DNA of 64,000 bases from Helopsaltes ochotensis. Taxonomy: Eukaryota; Chordata; Aves; Passeriformes; Locustellidae. Below the pieces are notes generated by a model. That model did no database searches. It was not told the origin of the DNA and was given only the letters and a program-made list of their open reading frames with translations. The DNA is taken from assembly GCA_013400155.1 (NCBI GenBank), contig VXBM01000093.1, positions 689,293 through 753,292 of the forward strand, read 5' to 3'. The position numbers and the translations under genes are program-made. This document shows, piece after piece, positions 47,230 through 60,500 of this stretch (positions within the stretch are counted from its first letter, which is position 1; every line of letters starts with the position of its first letter).

Positions 47230-50200
47230 GACTGTTTTGGGCTATTTCTGTCCTGTCATAGACACAGATGGTGTGATCAAGTTGCTGCTTCTGCCGAACT
47301 ATGGTTTGCAGAGGCATGGGTTAAGAAATGTTAAAAAAAGATATTTTTATGTCTTTTATGTCTCCCTCCATCATACACAGAAACCATGCATGCTCTGCTA
47401 CCTGGAAGAAATGCGAATGCCAGGACCTGCAGCTCCTGAGATAAAACATTCTGGTATGAAGAAGAGAAATAGGACGATAAAAAAGGTCTGGGCAAGGTGG
47501 GCTTAGTGTGCAATCAACATAGAGAACTAGAACACCACCTTGGTGAAAACCGAGGCACCCCTGCACTTCCAAACAAACATGGAATAACCAAAGCACCATT
47601 TCCAGAAGGGAAGCTGGGTAAAGGTTAAGTCAGCAAAAATGTAAGAAGGTTTTACTTCTAGATTGGTTATGGAAGGAGATTAAACTTGTAAGCCTGTAAT
47701 TGTTGTGTTTCTGAACATGACAAGAAATCCATGATAGTATTACCCAATAATGTTTAGGTCCAACCAAATATAGCACAGATGTGGTACAGGAAGAGGGAGC
47801 GACTGTGAGCATTCACACATCCAGGTCACACACACTGCTTAGGAACTCTACAGCGCTTACAAACTCTTCCACTTCTAGAAATAAACTGCTAAGAATGAAG
47901 CCACTCCTGACCAGGGTGGACTGGGCACTCCCCAAGGCTCCTAATCCAAGGTGTGCTTTTGTTCAAATCTCTCTCACAGAGCAGCTTGACTGACAATGGC
48001 TACATGGGCAGTTCCTTATAGCTGAAGAGATTTCTCACCAGTTTTCCAGTCATTTTCCACTCATGAGACTGAAGTGGCGATTCGTATGAAGTCTGCGTGT
48101 TAGACTGAGAAAAAGCAACAGGTCTGTGCTGCTCAGTTTATTGTAGGTGTTGGGCGGGCAGGATCCACAGTGCCATGGAAGGGACAAAGGAAAATGAAAA
48201 TGGAAGGGGCTGTGTTCTGATATTAAATTATTCCACTTTATGCTGCTGATGCAATCCGAGCAAACCAGCAATTTCCTCTTGGCCTCTGTTTTATGAGCAA
48301 TCCTGTTCAAGCTTTGATAATAAAAGGAACACAGGTGGGTAATTAAGGAGGTGTGAAACACAAACGAGTAGCCAGCTTTCTGCTAGTGCTTTTCGCAGTG
48401 TGCTCTGGAAGGCTGTCCTCATCCAAGTGCTGAGTGATTGAGTGACCTCACAGACTGACCTGGGGACTCATTTTCTTCCAAAACAGAATGAAATTCAAAA
48501 GGTTTCTGTAGAAATTTTGCTCTAAAAATTGCTGACAGGTTTGCCATTCCAAAAACTGCTTAGAAACAACACTACCTCACCTGCAATCATGCTTCTCATG
48601 GATTGCAGCAGAACACAGAGACAGCCATAGTAGGCCAAAGCAAAAGTCCACCCAGCACAAGATGCATCTGGCAGTGGATGTTCAGAGAAGAGTGGAATAA
48701 GGCACGTGTGGAGAGATCCTTCCCCTTGCACTGCCCCTCAGCCTTGGTTTACAGACTCACCAGAGAGGTTGTATTCCAGCAAACAGCCTTCCATGGAGCT
48801 CTCCTCCACAGCTCAGTGGCAATGTAACATCCACACACTGCTAAGGACAAGATTCAGAAACCTCCTCTCCAAAAATACAGATCGCTCATTAGAAGTATGT
48901 GTTTTTAACACATGCAATATGCTTTAATATATATTAACAGATAAAGTTCTATAAATATGTTTAATTATATAACATATGCTACCTAAATATTGCTTATTCA
49001 CATCGGTGACAAGAGTGTTGCTTTTTGAGCTTTGTTAAAAAGGCTAAGAATGAACAATATATTTCATTTGTCTCAGACATCAATTTTCTTCCATACTAAT
49101 TTTTCTAATATTCAAGTCCAACAAATTTAATTTGAAAGTATTCAGAGTCAGCAACAGAAAAGCTTCACTTAGAAAAAACTAGAATGAGATTAACTGAAGA
49201 TTTTTTTTCCCCCGTTATTCCTGCTAAACAAGTGGCAACATGGCCATACATGCTTTCTTTTTCAAAAATACCCAACCTTCTAAGTCAACCAGAAAATCTT
49301 GCAGAAGCCAAATACAGAGGATATGAGCCACTATACTGAGTCACAAAAGGAGGTCCTTTGGGCCAGTGCTCTGCCTTTATAGCAGCCAGTAGCCAGTGCT
49401 CAAATAAGCCGAAAAAGCCAACTATTATAACATTTTTCCTCTGCCCTTCCAGCCCTTAGAAAGCAGCATTTCATGGCCTTCTTAAGCAAAAGCTACCTTT
49501 GGACACATCATGTTTAACAGTCTGTGCTGAACTTCTCCAAACCCTTTTGGAGATGTTTATCCTGGAGAACTGCGTGTACAGCCAGGTAAATGACAGGAGC
49601 AGGTTGATAGATCACCCTCCAACGTCAGCTCCTGGGTTTTTATTCATCCCATTAAACTCAAGTGAATTGCATGATGCCCATACATACCATGATTAAACAT
49701 CAAGGAGGAGCCTCCCTACTTCTGGAAAGGGCAAGTTTGTTTAGTTCTTTTCCTTGGTCTATTTTGGTCCATGTGAAAACAAATCTAACATCACTGGTAC
49801 TTGGCTTACAGCCTCCCCAACCATTCCTCATGTTCACGGACATCATGGGACACAAGAAAAAGAAAAGCAAAGAAAACCTGAGCATTTGGAGAGCTAGATC
49901 CTTAAAGCTAAAATAAAATAAGACTCCACATGCAGCTTCCACATGACTTATGGGGCCAAAAGGATTTATCTCTTCTTAATTTTTGCCTGTACAACTGAAC
50001 TTGAGTATTCTTTGTATGTTTTACTGGAAATCATGATCTGCTTTGGTTTTTTTTGATTGTTATTTCAGGTTTGATATTTTGTGTTTTTTTCTCTGGTGTT
50101 TTTTGTTTGTCTTTCTGAAAACCACTTCATGTTCGGCAAAGTTTCTAAGCCACAGGAATAAAGCCGGATTGCAAATCAAGAACCTGGATGTTCCTTCTTG

Positions 50201-53200
50201 TTGCAGTCTCACCTGCTGACATTGTTTCCCAGGAATAAATTTTGAGGCTAGCTGATCACAGTTAGCCAAAAATTTGCTTTATGATCTACCCCTCGTGTCC
50301 AAGCCTTAGGAGTGATGGTTTTAAGAGAGGAAGTCACGGTTGTAATGAAACGAACAAGACCACAGTGATCCATCCAGAGGAAACACAACTCCATAGTGCA
50401 TATCCCTGTCCCCAGGGATCATTATTAGGACTTCTAAAAATGTATGGGTTTGTGTGCTTTGGTCTTCTTTCCTAACCCCAGTCCTTGCAAACTGGCACCT
50501 CCTCCAAACTGGTCCCTCCTTTAACCAAATAAGTACAAGAATGCTGCTCCTGTGCACGTCCTTCTCAGCACCTGAAGTGTGGAAAGCTGGGCAATTGCAA
50601 AGTGACCCAAATGGCTCCACAGAGAACCATAATCTGAGATTAAGTCCATTTAGGAAGCCTGATACCAAATATCCAACTGCAGCACAGTAAAACCAAAATT
50701 CCCTACCGACTATCTCTGCTCATAAAAGTGATTTAGATTGGTTCTCCCTCTACATGAGTTCTCTGCTGGCTGTCTGAAACAATTAGCAGAGTAAATAATA
50801 GATTGCAATGTTTTTCTTTCCATCCAGGTTTGTGCTTTATATGAGTGAACAGTTAAAAATACATCTTAAAATGTAAAATCCCGGAACCTCAGAATTCCCT
50901 TAGTTGCCGAGTGAAAAGGAACAAGCAAATCTCATTTGCAAGGAGCAGCAACAAAAGTCTTGTCATTCCTGCTGGAGATGCTCAGTTCAGGGTAGGGACT
51001 GCAAACTGAACTCTTCATATCCTCAGCTCCTGTGTGACCATCCCATCTGAACTTATTACTTCAATGTTTTTAATTTTTCAAGGGGAAAAAAAATGGGAAA
51101 GAGACCCAGACCATGGACTTTTCCTATGTTTCAGCCTGTCATGTAGGAAATCCTGCTAAGGGCACAGGGTCTCTGACTTCTCTACAGATGTGCAGTATCA
51201 CCCAGATCCACAGCAATATACACATTCACCGTGTGTTTCTTCATGGCTTTTATGGGAATTTAGCAGAAGAATTCATGCTAGGCTAAACCCCTAAAAACAT
51301 GTATAGGTGGGTTGATACATCAATTAAACTCAAAAGGGATAACAGCAGTCTGTTGTCCCCTCCAGAAGCTGTTGCAAGAAATGCAGCATCACATTCTTTT
51401 GGACATGAGGATCTCCCCACAGCTGGCACAGTTTTGCTGCAGGGGGGAATCCCAAAGGGAGTGATTGCCTTTTTGTGTAGAGGAGAGCACAAGAGGCGGA
51501 TGCAGGGGAGTCAGACATAGACATAGTTGAACTCTATTTTCATTCTATTTGAAAACCAGAGCTTCCATCACCTAGGAAAGAATATGAAAAAAATGGGGCA
51601 CATCCCTGTCACACAAAGTCTTCACCATCATGAAATCTCCAGGGCCTTTATTCTTTGGCAAATGCCCTGGTAAAAACATTTTATCAATTGGCCACTGTAA
51701 ACAAAGCTGACTCTTGCTTTGGAGCAAGATAAATATGAAATGCAAGTTAGGTAAATTTCTGCTGGTTAAACCTGAATCCTAGGAGAGAGGGGGGAATTGT
51801 AGAAAGGAAGACCCCTGTCAGAGCAGAGATTAATATCTTGCATGTGAATATGTCAAATGTTTGAGAATCTAACCTAGGAACTATCAAGTTTCCAGTCACA
51901 TCATCAGTGTTGACTCTGGAGTAAAAATTAGTGACTTTTTCCATTAAATCCTATTGATCTATTTCTCCAACAAGAAGCTTCTTCATCTAAATCACCAGTT
52001 TATTGTGCCTCTGATTGTTTAAGAGGATGTCATGGGAGCCATTGAAGAGTCACTTAAAATGCTATTTGTCCACCACACCTAGACAACTTGTGTTTCCATC
52101 TGAAGCTTTGCTCTGTGAATTAAATCTTTAAGCATAGAGTGGTCTTTGTTTGCAAAATTAAAATATTATGTATATGTATTTTACATGTTCACAGACTCTT
52201 TCAGAAGGACTGCCAAATCACTCTGCTGTTCAGCTACTCAGGCCTGAAATGCAAGGGGAATAGTAACTGATGAAATCCACATACACTGGTTACAGCTTTC
52301 TAAATGGGATGCAGGTAGAGGATGATGTATCAGTAGGTGTAAACAGGGTTTGGCTGCTTACCTGAACCCTGACAGGTGGCTCACTCAGGGCCTAAAATAG
52401 AATATGCTTTTTATTCCTAACTCCTTTCTGAGGGAAAACCAATTAGCACTTCTGCTGGCTCAAGTAGCAAGATATTTGCTTTGACCTGTGAGGTCCTGGT
52501 CCATTCTCTGACAGCCAGTGATGCTCACAGCGTACTATGAATATGAAAAATAAATGATCAGTCAATCCTGGCAGCAGGAAGAGTTCACTGTTTCTGCACT
52601 TTATCAGAGCATGGTATGTGAGGCACTTCACTGTTTGGAAGTGAATCCCTTCCAGAAAATGTCCCTGAGCATTTGGGATGAGAAAGCAGTTCAAATGAAA
52701 TATGGTCTGAGAGACAGTCCTCCAAAACCAGCACACAGATCCCTTACAATGTCCTTCTTTCTGGAAGCATTACCACAAAACTTTGGAAAAGAACAATCTT
52801 CTGGTTATACTCCACATAGCAAGCAACAGAACACAGTCTCATGTATATTTTGTATTTTGGGAGAGACACTGATATCACAGCCTTAAAAAACTGACACCAT
52901 AGAAAATAGAAATAATTCCTTCTACTCTAAACCTTCTATCCCAAGATGTCTGAACTACATTATATTATTCTATTGTCCAAAAGTGTTTAGAAGTGTTTCA
53001 GGCATTCCAGTGAGAAACTAGAAATAGATATTCCTTTCCCAAATTATCTAATATCTATGTCCCCAATATAGCATAAAAAGTACCCGGGTGATAGAAAAAA
53101 TAAGGAAAGGAATAAAAGCTGTCTTCTAGTCTGCTGGCACTTTATTCTGGAGAGAAATATGTTCAGCAGCCTTCAGACCTGAGCGAGAAAGATTCAACAT

Positions 53201-54100
53201 CTTCCTTTCAAAGTAACCTGATTTTTTGATATTTAAAAAATCTTACATCCTACAAGCTTTTAAGAGCCAGCACTGATATGAAATTGTGAAGTAAAAACTT
53301 CAATTTGTCCCTAAAAACCTTACTCCTCAAATTCTTTCACAAAGAGTTTGTCATTTCAAACCAGAATTAACAAACCTCTGAAACTTTCTCTTCTCTGCCT
53401 TATATTACAATGTAAAATCTGCTCTCTTGCAAGCAGACAAGGGGAACATTTCTCTAAGGGGAACATTTCTCTAGGGGGAACTGCAGCTCTTCCACACCTA
53501 AGAGTCAGTCCCACCAAGAGTACCAGAGCCCAACACAGAAAGAGGGAGAAGGTTCAAATGCCTCACTTTTTCCACTGTTCAGCTTCTCTTAGATTGTTAT
53601 GTGGCGTTTCATTAGGCTTCCAAGGCTGGAGAAATTTTTTTATTGCTACAAGCTATGCTCGTTAAGTGGATTTTCTAATCCATTCATGCCAGCCATTTGG
53701 CCAAATTCAGTCATAGAATGGGTTTGATAGCTGACACACAGTCTCATGGGAACCATGTCCTGCCACTGACACAGGAAAAGATCATGTCATCAGACAGATC
53801 CATTCCTCCTCTATGCTTCTAGCAGGGCTACCTGTTTTTAATAACGATGATAATTAGGGAAAACATCTGTGTTACCTCGCCATGTGACCAAAGTTCGAGA
53901 GAACAAGCCACGTGCTGCAAACATTTCTTGGAATTGTGAACTACTGTTGTATTCAGCATCCAGCTGGAGGTTGACATTCCCAAATACTCAGGAGTGTAGG
54001 TCAGCAAATGCCTGTCTTTCATCTAGAAAACCTGATTCCTAAGTCAATAAGGCCAGGCAGGATTCATGACCATCTCTCTGCCATGTGTGGCTTTAGAATT
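47230..54100. other. Unique non-coding sequence
   Basis: No gene or mobile element is recognised. It contains a perfect AT palindrome TTAATATATATTAA at 48924-48937 and a 17-base tandem duplication at 53439-53472. An acceptor-like T/C tract ends at 50827, but no donor or long frame follows. Confidence 0.6.
53439..53472. repeat. Exact 17-base tandem duplication
   Basis: AAGGGGAACATTTCTCT is present twice in direct succession without mismatch. It is a recent-looking local duplication in otherwise unique DNA. Confidence 0.93.
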
Positions 54101-54560
54101 CAGATGTCTATGAGGCATCTTCAGCTCAATGAGCGGGCTAATTAGAATGTGACAGAGCCACCACAGTTGAAAGCAGAAGTTATTAATTACTCTGATTTTA
54201 GCCTATTAAGTAATATTCCCAGCAAGTTGTGTAATGAATCTTCTGCGTAACTGGGGACACAAAGGAGTGTCAGCTCATCCCAACATTAACAAAGGCTTAA
54301 TAATTTTTGAACTGACTATCTCCAGAACAATGACAAGATTATTCAGCTCGTTTAACAGAAAGCAATGACGTCAACACCATTCCGAGAGAATCCAGAACTG
54401 TCCAGGGCAGAACCATACAGCAGGTTGCAAATTTCTAATTGACTGCTATTGAAACTCAGAAATGTTCTGTTTCCTAAATTATGACTCAGGGAAGGTCATG
54501 ATTTAGCATCTGTCCTGTTTCTGATCCTCTCTTGGCACTGCCTAGGCTTACACTCAGGCA
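54101..54560. promoter_or_regulatory. Possible enhancer-like stretch with CRE and homeodomain cores
   Basis: This segment has no repeats and a concentration of recognisable cores: CTAATTAG and TTAATTAC near 54140-54190, a perfect TGACGTCA CRE at 54366-54373, and ATGACTCA (AP-1 type) near 54480. Conserved non-coding elements often look like this, but conservation cannot be seen from one genome. Confidence 0.2.
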
Positions 54561-57500
54561 GCATCTCCATGGAGTTTGCTTTTCTTTCAGTCACGTGCAA
54601 AGGAACAACAGGAACTTGGGATAGTATTGTTATTTCTGCATTCTTCTGCAACTCAATCTTCTTCCTATCTCCAAAGCTCTTTATACAACAATGGATTTTC
54701 CAGTACATTAGGACTTGCCACTAGCCCAAGGATTTTCACTGCTCCTGGCAGCCCGCTGCATTGGCAGAGTTCCCTCTGCATCCTCGACCTGCTGCTGATT
54801 GATCCCTGTAATCCAATCCATTTTCAACAAGCCACTTCAGCGCCAATAAAAACAAGGGGCTTTGCTGATTTCTGGTTTCAGCTGCAGCTGTTGGAGCCAC
54901 AAATCTAAAAAGAAATATTTTAAGTCTATTTGTAAAAAAATCTACTGGTAAAAAAATAAAAGATCCTTTTCTTTATTCAGTTAAACTCAGGGGAAAGCAA
55001 TTACTGCTTCTTTTTATGCATTATATCTTATTTTTTATTTTATCCCTCTATCCCTCCCTTGGTGTGATCATAGCGATCTTTTCAGCAAATAGGTGAGGAA
55101 ATCTTGTGACTGAATTTCCCCAGGGCTTTGGTAAATGTAAGAATCAACGGTTTGCATAACATGGGTGCTGCAAACATTTAATAGACTTTAAATCTTTCAT
55201 TTAGGAGAGACTGTTCTAATCCGCCCTTTCTACAAAGCACCAGCCAAATAAAAATCCCATGTCATTCAAGATTTCTTGCACTATAATTATAATTTTTATC
55301 TGGATTGAGAGAAAAACCCAAAACATTGCAATCCTAGCACCCATATACCAAACTAGAGACAATTCCCAATGCTTTCAGATACGTTATTCTGGTTCTGCAA
55401 TTACCTGCAGAACTGAACTTCTCCGTTTTATTTTTAGACTAAATTTGACGAGTTACAGCTTCCAGTCATGGAATCCAGTAAGGGGTTTTGATGGTGTGGT
55501 TGCTGTAGCGTAAAGCAGTTATTCCGTGTTGTTAATAAATGAGAAAGTTTAGAGAGTTTATAGATCAGATAATCTATTTTGGGAAAATAGATGTTGGCTC
55601 AGAGAAGAGCCAACCCTTTCTCTCCCCTTTGTAAAGAATGTTCCCTTGATTCAGACCAATATGGTTCTTCTCATACCTTTTCCATCCTTCTGTACCTGCA
55701 TTTCTGCTGGTAACATTCGTGGCTTCACTGGTTTGTCTAAGGTTGCTGACACAAATAAGGACTGTGATGGGATCTCCCAAAGCAGTAGTCATCCTTTGAA
55801 GACAGCATGTTCCACAACCACTTTTAGCACTGTAAGCCATAAAAAGAAAACGATCATTTACTAAAAATAGGAGTGCAGAGATGTCTGCAATGGATAATTG
55901 AAAACTATGGAAAAATTTGTTCAAACTATACATTTTTCAAAATTATTTGTGAATTACTTGGGTTCACTGCAGTAGTTAGTGGCTCTTGGGTAACAGTTAG
56001 CTGTGCTTTTGTTTACAGCTGTTTTCTGCAATAGCTAACTTTACTAGGAAGGGCAAGGAGGCAGTAGAAAGAGAAAGTATGGGCCAGAGAATTGTGCTGG
56101 GAAAACTACAAGAGCCAGCATTTTTTTTTTCATTGAGCCTTATATGCTACATTTGGCACTGAATTGGTTTAATGAAATTTTATTGATTCCAAGGCAAGCT
56201 TCCAATGGAAGTCTGCCCAGATTCCTGGGGGTCTCTGCAGAGGCTGAAGGCCTTCAATGTGCTGATCCTTGGCTGTAGCCTTTCTGTTAATGGCTCTGTC
56301 CTACAGACAGGGGATCAGGAGAGCCCCAAAGAAGCTGCTCTGTAAAATGAGACATCTCTCAGCTATTGCAGACAACTCCAGCTGCCATTTGCTCAGAAAA
56401 TAAAGAGATGATAATTTCCCACAGCACTTGAGGGACTAGGGAAGGTCTGGTGTATTAAGAATTAAAAGGTGAATAGTTTCAGTTCCAATTTATCCAAATA
56501 TTTGGGGAGAGAAAGGGAAGAAATGAATTCCTTACTAGCTGAAAAGCCCCGTCCCTCAACATCAGCATAGTTCAGAGAAATAATAACCCAAAGTATGAAA
56601 AAATATTTGTTTGGGAAAAGGTACAAATATGGAGAGCTGGTCACCCAAAGACAAAAATTACTATCTCAGGCAGTTTTCTTGCAAAGGAGAGGATGTTTAC
56701 CAATTTGCAGTGAGGAGAAATGGAGCGATCTCTACCAGATATATTAGAGCAGAAGAGAAGCATATAATCTTGCCTACTCTAGTTCACAGACAAGAAGGTC
56801 TTGTAAACCATTGGGAAGCTTTTAAAAGAACACCTGTATCAGTAAAATAGTTTGTTTACAGTTTTGAATTACATTCAGTAGATGCCAGCTGTACCCATCC
56901 ATGAAGAGAAATTCATAGTTGAGATCTAAGGTCGCCCAGGGAAATTAATCACCAACAGCCACGTGCTCTCAAAGCCAGAAACTGCAAGTTCTGTGGTTTT
57001 TAAAAACTAAAAACTCTCAAGGGCCCAGCCTGAGGGGCTGGGGCATTGTTTTCCATTTGCATCTTTGGGATCCACCCAAGACTTAGTTCCCTCTGACCAT
57101 AAAATGAATGTTTATTGGGTGGGGGAAGGAACTCGTCAGGTCACCCTGACCTCAACTACACAAGATTTCCTCTCTTATATCAAGAATTAATTTCTGTAAC
57201 CGCCTTCTGAAGCAAGAAGGGTGTAATCAGAATGAGAAGTGCATGACTAGAATAATAGAAATAACCTTCAATTTAATTGAATATCTTCTCTTTTAAAGAG
57301 TTTTAGGATAGGGGACAAGCCTTTGAACAGACATGGCAGCATTGTGGTTATGCAATATAGTTTTATTGTAGCACTTCCACTAATTTTCGTTTCTCTAATG
57401 ATATCTTCTCCATGTTTGGCTCAGAGGGACTCCTTTCTGCAGGACTCATGAAGTTCAAAATTAAAACATGAGCTCAATTTCTTGGAGGATTGCTGTTCTC

Positions 57501-60500
57501 CTAAACCGTATTTTTCTCCTTGTGAAGAGTTTAATCCAACAGACAGTTAAAGGAGAATGTGGAGACAGCCACCACAGCCAGTCCTCATCACTTAACATGG
57601 AATTCTCTGTTCAGATACATTTTATCATTAGCTGAGATACAAATTAAGGCTCACCCTTGTCCCCCACCTGGGAAATCACCAGAAAGGTTTCCATGAGATT
57701 TTTCATCCAAGCTGATAGAGCATGTTTTCCTGTTAAAGGGTATTCAAACAGACCGTGCTCTATTTCTAAGCCTCGCAGGAAAAAACAAGCAAAACAATAC
57801 AACAACCAAACACAACCATCACCCACACAGCAGGTCCAGTTCTAAGCTAAAACCCCCACCTATTACAGTAAACAGCCATAAAGAAGCAGATCTCCAAAAG
57901 ATTTTGCTTCCCACATTTACTAGAGCCCGTAGGAGCTGTCTGTCAGAAAGCAGAGAACCACAGGGTTGAGGAACATCAGGAAAACATGCAAGTCTTCAAA
58001 GCAGTGGCTCCTGAGAGCTGGGAAGGGAAATCAGCTGAGAGGAGGTGTTCCTGGGCAGCCCTGTGTCACACAGCTCCCAGAGCAGGGCCAGCAGCCCAGA
58101 GCACCAGCCACACCTACTCTGAACTCACAGTTCCTTCATCCTCAGATGGGGTCAGCTCCCCTCGCCTCTGTGACCTTGCAATCTTGTTTCTACCTCGTCT
58201 GGGCTTCTTGAAACTCAAAAAGCTCTTTGAACAGCTGCCCATTCTGCAGCAGAGGAAGGGAAGTTAAGCAAAGCTGAGGCTGGAGCAGTGAAACAGCCAC
58301 ATGGGCATAACCACTATGTCCTGCCAGATTTTGAGAGGCAGCACTGGCTTGCAGAGCTTGAGAGAAAGGGCTGTATTCCCATGGCTAATCCAGCAGAGCT
58401 GCAATTTCGCTGGGCCAGGAGGCAGGAAGAGAGAAATGTCAGACTAAACACTGAGTGCAAGGCTCTTCTGTGCCTGCACACTGGATTCTGCCCAGTTTCA
58501 TGGCAGAGACCAATCCACTACTCTGAAGAACTGAAGATCTGAAGAAACGAAATTCATTTAAGATCAGGAAGGGAAATGCATTACTCTTAAACAATTTCTT
58601 TAATATCATTGCTGTGGCACAGCCAGCTCCTAGCTGGTAGGGATTCAAAGAAAGCCAACTTTGATGGAAGCCACCTGAAAGTCCCTAAATGTTTCAGACC
58701 ATTGCCTAGTGCAAACTGCAGGCCACAGTGAAGCTTGGCTTACAGTGGGGCTTATGCAGAGGTGGAGAAGTGGATGAAATTAACTTGGGAGAGGTGCACC
58801 AGTTAGGATGGAGATGCTCATTAATCATATCAGTCTCTACCAAAAACTAACAGGTTGCCTTTAGAGACTGTCCTCATAGATGTGATAGATGAGAATAATT
58901 AATAAAGGCAGGTGGTTTAGGCACAGACTCAAGGCCCCTACTGTTAGAGCACCACTGTCTTTGAGAGAGCTACTTTTAACCCTTGAGATGGAGAAAGACA
59001 ATTTCTTTTTCTCTCCAATGAAAATTGTGTTAGAAGACAATTCCATCACTGTTCCGCTGTTAAAAACATGAAAGTTTGTGCTCAGTATTTGGCCAAGATG
59101 TGTTATAGGAAGAGCTCACAAACTCTGCTGTAGAAGTTGTTATAAAGCTGACAACACTACTGCAGTTCTGGGCCCTACAGTAATGTTTCCAAAGAGGGGA
59201 CTGACCACACAGTGGCCCATCAACACCACCTATTATATGGCAGAAAGTCCAATAGACTTCCTAATTCCTGGTTCAGCACAGCCTATGAATTCCATGTCAC
59301 CTGTGCTCTGGCCATCTCACTTCTTTTCCTCCTGAAACTCACATCTTCACCTCTGCCTTTATTACTTTTTATGTTTTCTTCCTTTATAGCAATTTCTCCC
59401 TCATTTTGTGTTGTTTCCTATAGGTTATGAGGAATGCACAATCCCCAAATCCTGCGGTGCAAAGTCAGCACCATGCTTAGCTTCTAGATGGACTAATTAG
59501 TCTGATCCAATCACATCACTTATTAGAATTCCAGTGCTATACTCGGTATATCTACATAGTGTTGCTTTATATGGTATGGGTACATTTAATGAGACCAGAA
59601 TATTTGGCCTCCCGAATCTGTGGCCATGGTGGGGGTGAATTTCATTCATCTGCCACCTTAGAGAAGTTAGTATCTTTCACAACCTCAAATTTCAGTTGAA
59701 AAGCAAGAACAGAAGCTGCTTAGGAGAAATTGCTTGAAAAGTAGCAATCAGGGAGAAGGCATGGGGCACAAGAGAAGAGAGCAGGGTCACGAGATGAAGT
59801 AGGTTTAGGTATTACTGCCCATGTTGAAAATGACAACATAATGTGTGCCATGTAATTCAGAAATGGAGCCATTTCTTGAAAATCAGAAGATAATTTATGC
59901 AGCCCTACACTGCAAAAATCAATCTTCCACCTTTCCTTGGAAAAAAAAACCAACAACCCACGTGCTATGATTTATGGCAGAGGAAGAGAATTTTAGATTT
60001 TCTTTGACTTCGTGTAGTACTCCTTCCACATGTCTAATGTACTGCCTGCAGCTCTCCTTCTCGTGGAAGGTGAGTGTCTGTGTCAGCACTGTCCCTAACA
60101 GACTTAGAGAGACTGATAAGTTTTTCTTATGTTATCAGCTTTTTAATTTTTTTAATTGCAATTTCTTATTTTTCTCTTTTAATCCATTTACTGCATTTGC
60201 TCTTTCCATCTGTGTGCAGTTTAATTTGCATTGATTTAAGGTGCTTGGACTTTTTGATGATAAATATGTCTAGTGAAATACCCAGGAAGAGTGCCTTAGC
60301 TTTGTGGCAGGAGCTGTGAATGTTCTGAGTTTGACCCCAAGGGCAAGAATAAAGTCCTTAATTGTAGTCAATGGCATCCTTGATCTTTCTACTGTGCTGG
60401 CCCACAAAAGGGCAAATGATGACAACTCTGATAATTTTTGCACTGTAAATAAGCCCATATTTGTGGACATTTATAAAGTATTCATTCGTTGCCATTTTGT

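Noticed and set aside
46802..47506. Open frames of 104 to 234 codons across the TTC repeat and gap
   Set aside because: They are artefacts of a stop-free triplet repeat and of N bases being read as unknown residues.
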